A DNA stretch of 64,000 bases from Pirellula sp. SH-Sr6A. GTDB taxonomy: Bacteria > Planctomycetota > Planctomycetia > Pirellulales > Pirellulaceae. Every line of letters starts with the position of its first letter. The first letter of the stretch is position 1. The translations under genes were made by a program, and so were the position numbers. Location: NCBI RefSeq assembly GCF_001610875.1, contig NZ_CP011272.1, forward strand, positions 4,383,988 through 4,447,987. Direction: 5' to 3'. Below are positions 60,856 to 64,000 of the stretch, one piece after another. A model generated the notes under the pieces. The model had not been told where the DNA came from, ran no database searches, and saw only the letters and a program-made list of their open reading frames with translations.

Positions 60856-63800
60856 GCTTCACCGGTCTAGATCATCAGCAGCGTTATTTTCGTAGTCTCG
60901 ACGAGCTTCAAAAGACTCCCGAGTTCGAACAATTTCTGACCCGCGAGTTCCCGCAGGCTGCTTCGGAGTTCCCCGAAGGAGTTTCGCGGCGTCGTTGGAT
61001 TCAGATGATGGGGGCGTCGCTGGCCCTCGGCGGTTTGGCGGGATGCCGGTACAACCGGGAGGAGGTCGCCGCCTTTGTCATGCGTCCGGAGGGACGAGTC
61101 CCCGGATTGCCCGAGTTCTTTGCAACGAACTTCGAGTTCGCCGGCGAAGTAGTCAATGCGTTGATTACCAATCTCGAAGGGCGGCCGATCAAGGTGGACG
61201 GAAATCCCGACCACCCGACCTACGCCAATTCCCAGCCAAAGGATTTTGCTGAGAATGCGAAGCTGCGATCGGCTGGTACGAGCACCTTCGCCCAAGCTTC
61301 GATCTTGTCCCTCTACGATCAAGATCGCATCCCTGCTCCTTTGTTTCGTTCGAAGCCAGGCGTTGCTCCCGAGTCTTTTGACAAAGATGAAGCGAAAAAT
61401 CGCGTCGCGGCTTGGGAATCGTTCGAGAAGTATGTGGCTCAAGAACGAGCGAAGCTTGAGGCGAACGGCGGTGAAGGGTTGGCGATTGTTTTCGAGCCCA
61501 CCCAAAGCCCATCGATGCGTCGCACTTTGGCGGATGTAAAGGCGAAGTTGCCCAAGGCGACTTTTGTCAAATACGAGTCCATCTACTCGGGCAAGGTATC
61601 CAAGGCGTTGGACGCCGTCGGTGCTGGCAATGCGTCGCTGTCCTTTAATTTGGATACCGCCAAGATTATCGTGGCGCTCGACGCGGATATCTTGGGCGAG
61701 GATCCCAATGCGGTCCATTATTCGCGACAGTTCACCAACCACCGTTCTCCCGATGGGGAGTGGATGAACCGGCTCTACAGCATCGAGCCCCAATACTCGG
61801 TGACCGGCACAGCATCCGACTTCCGACTTGCTCTGCAATCATCCCAAATTCCCGTGTTCCTCCGTAAAATCGAGGAGGCCATCGACAAGGGTACGATTGT
61901 TGAAGACAAGGATGAGGAAAAGACCTTCAACCGTTTGACCGACGACGAAAAGGTGCAACGCGTTGTTGAATCGATCGCTTCCGATTTGCTCAGCCATAAG
62001 GGTGAAGCGGTCCTATGCGTCGGTTCGCACTTGGACCTGAACGTTCAGCTCGCGGCGATCCGCATCAATGCGAAGCTTGGAAACATCGGCAAGACAATTT
62101 TGCTAACGGAAGTCGCCGATGAGATGGCTTCCGTTGAGACGATCAAATTGGATGATTTCGTCAATCGGGCCGACCAGTTCCAATCCCTTTGGATCGTTGC
62201 ATTCAACCCGGTCTACACGGTCTCGGGCGATGTCGCGTTGGCCGATGCGATCAAGAAGATTGGCAACACGGTTTATTGGGCCAATCACGACGACGAAACC
62301 GCGGATCTTTCCACGTGGTCGATTCCCGCCACCCACCCCCTAGAGGCTTGGGGGGACGTTCGTTCGCACGACGGTACCTATGGCGTGGGGCAGCCGATGA
62401 TCTCCCCATTGTTGGAAGGTAAGTCTGCCATCGAATTGCTCGCCATCTTGGCGAATTTACCGGAAACAGCCGGTGAGAAGATTGTGATGGAAACGGCCAA
62501 GCAGATTGCTGGCGGTTCCCTTTCCGAGCGGCAGTGGAAAGAGGTGCTCCACAGCGGATTCCTTCCAGGAAGCCAAGCCAAGTCCTTTGAAGGGGAGCTG
62601 AAAACCGACGCGAAGGCATTGTCGGCCGGGGAAGTTTCCACGACCGCTTACGAGTTGCCCGATGGCGTCGTTCAACTGGCGTTGAACAAGGACAAACTCG
62701 AGGTGGTAGTTCGCTCGAGTGAGTGTGTATACGACGGGCGATTGGCCAACAATGGTTGGCTGCAAGAGCTTCCTCAGTCGATTTCCAAGTTGACTTGGGA
62801 CAACGCTGCATTTTGCTCGATTGGAACCGCTCGGAAGCTCGGGTTGAAGCATGGCGAGTTGGCCATCTTCACCGCAGGCGACTCCAAAGTTACGCTTCCC
62901 ATCTTCTTGATCCCTGGCCATGCCGAAGGATCGTTTACATTCAATACGGGGTACGGGCGTACCAAGAACAAAGCCGGGGTGATTGGCAGCGCGGTCGGCA
63001 CGAATTTGGCTTCATTCCGACGCTGGAATCAAGCGGCTGTGTACACCGGCGTGCAAGTCAAGAACACGACCAAACCTTACCCTCTCGCGACGACGCAGGA
63101 CCACTTCGCCCTCGAAGACGAAGGTGGAATGCGAGAGAACGCCAAACGTTCTCCCCAGTTGGTTCGAGAAGGAACGCTGGACGAGTACAAAAAAAACGTT
63201 GGCTTCACTGGCGAGATTGTCGAGCACCACTTCGAGAACGAGTCCCTTTGGAAGGAACCCAAGGTCGACGAGAATTACAAGTGGGGGATGGCGATCGATC
63301 TCAACAAGTGCATCGGCTGCAACGCCTGCGTTGTGGCATGCCAGTCCGAGAACAACATTCCGATCGTCGGCAAGGAGCAAGTGATCCGCAGCCGGGAGAT
63401 GCACTGGCTCCGAATCGACCGGTACTTCCAGTGCGATTTCGACCGCACCTACGAGGAAGGTTCCTTCAAGGATCCGATCGACCCGACCATCGTGACCCAA
63501 CCGATGGCTTGCGCGCACTGCGAGACAGCTCCTTGCGAGCAAGTTTGCCCGGTGGCCGCTACGGTCCACACGGAAGAGGGGATCAACGCCATGGCCTACA
63601 ACCGCTGTATCGGAACCCGGTATTGCGGTAACAACTGCCCTTACAAAGTGCGTCGATTCAACTACTTCAACTACAACACCGAATACGGATACTTCTACGG
63701 CTGGCAGGACAAACGCGAGCAGGCATCTGCGAAGTTGCAATCGCTGGTTCTCAACCCAGAAGTAACGGTGCGTGGTCGAGGCGTGATGGAAAAGTGCACG

Positions 63801-64000
63801 TACTGCATTCAACGCGTCCAGAATGCCAAGATCACAGCGAAGACCAAGGGGGATGGACGGATCCACGACGGGGACGTCATCACGGCTTGCCAAGCAGCTT
63901 GCTCGACCCAAGCGATTGTCTTTGGCGATTTGCATGACAAATCGAGTCGGGTTTACAAGATGCATCAAGACGAACGGTCTTATGCAGTTCTCGAAGAGAT
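60852..64000 (+). CDS. actB: alternative complex III molybdopterin-like/iron-sulfur subunit ActB (partial)
   Basis: At least 1049 residues, with the 3' end beyond the window. The N-terminus has a Tat motif SRRRWIQMMGASLALGGLAG. It is followed by a molybdopterin-oxidoreductase-like domain (about 70-760) with GEVVNALITNLEGRPIKVDGNPDHP and WGDVRSHDGTYGVGQP. It lacks an obvious catalytic Cys or Ser cofactor ligand, as known for ActB. A ferredoxin-like region then begins at about 815 with CIGCNACVVACQSENN, CAHCETAPCEQVCP, CIGTRYCGNNCPY and CTYCIQRVQ, binding several [4Fe-4S] clusters. The fusion of both parts is normal for ActB. Confidence 0.93.
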   Translation, partial: MSFTGLDHQQRYFRSLDELQKTPEFEQFLTREFPQAASEFPEGVSRRRWIQMMGASLALGGLAGCRYNREEVAAFVMRPEGRVPGLPEFFATNFEFAGEVVNALITNLEGRPIKVDGNPDHPTYANSQPKDFAENAKLRSAGTSTFAQASILSLYDQDRIPAPLFRSKPGVAPESFDKDEAKNRVAAWESFEKYVAQERAKLEANGGEGLAIVFEPTQSPSMRRTLADVKAKLPKATFVKYESIYSGKVSKALDAVGAGNASLSFNLDTAKIIVALDADILGEDPNAVHYSRQFTNHRSPDGEWMNRLYSIEPQYSVTGTASDFRLALQSSQIPVFLRKIEEAIDKGTIVEDKDEEKTFNRLTDDEKVQRVVESIASDLLSHKGEAVLCVGSHLDLNVQLAAIRINAKLGNIGKTILLTEVADEMASVETIKLDDFVNRADQFQSLWIVAFNPVYTVSGDVALADAIKKIGNTVYWANHDDETADLSTWSIPATHPLEAWGDVRSHDGTYGVGQPMISPLLEGKSAIELLAILANLPETAGEKIVMETAKQIAGGSLSERQWKEVLHSGFLPGSQAKSFEGELKTDAKALSAGEVSTTAYELPDGVVQLALNKDKLEVVVRSSECVYDGRLANNGWLQELPQSISKLTWDNAAFCSIGTARKLGLKHGELAIFTAGDSKVTLPIFLIPGHAEGSFTFNTGYGRTKNKAGVIGSAVGTNLASFRRWNQAAVYTGVQVKNTTKPYPLATTQDHFALEDEGGMRENAKRSPQLVREGTLDEYKKNVGFTGEIVEHHFENESLWKEPKVDENYKWGMAIDLNKCIGCNACVVACQSENNIPIVGKEQVIRSREMHWLRIDRYFQCDFDRTYEEGSFKDPIDPTIVTQPMACAHCETAPCEQVCPVAATVHTEEGINAMAYNRCIGTRYCGNNCPYKVRRFNYFNYNTEYGYFYGWQDKREQASAKLQSLVLNPEVTVRGRGVMEKCTYCIQRVQNAKITAKTKGDGRIHDGDVITACQAACSTQAIVFGDLHDKSSRVYKMHQDERSYAVLEE

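Noticed and set aside
63012-63968. 318-codon minus-strand frame over the iron-sulfur part of actB
   Set aside because: Antisense to the conserved cysteine clusters of ActB; no motif of its own.

Overview
This window looks like a chromosomal segment of a planctomycete, probably Pirellulales-like. Supporting signs are two prepilin-like DUF1559 proteins, a Tat-signalled Gfo/Idh/MocA oxidoreductase, an ECF sigma factor directly preceding a membrane-tethered Ser/Thr kinase, a TPR protein ending in two RNA polymerase alpha-CTD-like modules, a eukaryote-like type II glutamine synthetase, and the start of an alternative complex III (actAB) operon. The taxonomy is inferred from gene content only.

Layout. 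0.1-8.6 kb: a NagA-like deacetylase, a polytopic membrane protein, a ferritin-like protein with altered iron ligands, a DUF1559 protein coupled to a multi-haem cytochrome c peroxidase, a secreted propeller-like protein and a RibD/DHFR-fold reductase. 8.9-15.4 kb: an M24 peptidase, then lnt-deoA (overlapping) and two bacterial PH-domain membrane proteins. 15.4-20.3 kb is a mobile island: a transposase of the REP-associated/IS200-like class sits among many GGCACCCACCTTTTGG-type repeats, followed by an IS4-family element that has been split by an IS630-family element. Excising the IS630 element plus one TA restores the IS4 reading frame exactly. 20.4-33.7 kb: a 2'-5' RNA ligase-like protein, cstA with an overlapping NUDIX gene, glnII, an isolated rbfA-like gene, kbl, a planctomycete-type lipoprotein, a rhomboid protease, a primary-type sigma factor and bioB. 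33.9-38.7 kb: a glycogen debranching enzyme, a Gfo/Idh/MocA oxidoreductase and a D-lactate dehydrogenase-like protein.

The most interesting locus is 38.7-40.6 kb. A homologue of the Pup ligase/deamidase family (PafA/Dop) carries a hydrophobic, probably membrane-spanning insertion of about 100 residues. It is preceded, 10 nt upstream, by a 72-codon ORF ending in Gly-Glu, the hallmark of Pup and UBact modifiers. This suggests a membrane-associated pupylation-like system. Its neighbours are a coiled-coil protein and a D-LDH.

41.6-46.7 kb is an overlapping operon of SppA protease, sensor kinase and an NtrC-like regulator that has lost its Walker A lysine and GAFTGA loop. 46.9-53.3 kb carries cmk, plsC, a zinc-ribbon protein, the ECF/kinase pair, a 5-formyl-THF cyclo-ligase, a thioredoxin-like protein, ispF and tRNA-Thr(CGT). 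53.4-59.8 kb carries the TPR/alpha-CTD protein, miaA, hisE-hisG, and mntR divergent from a second DUF1559 gene, with two MntR-box-like palindromes spaced 21 bp apart between them, then a PepSY membrane protein. 60.2-64.0 kb is actA (pentahaem cytochrome) and the beginning of actB, which runs off the window.

Most remaining open frames are shadows of these genes. No rRNA, CRISPR array or origin was seen. Functional calls rest on motif recognition by eye, without database searches.
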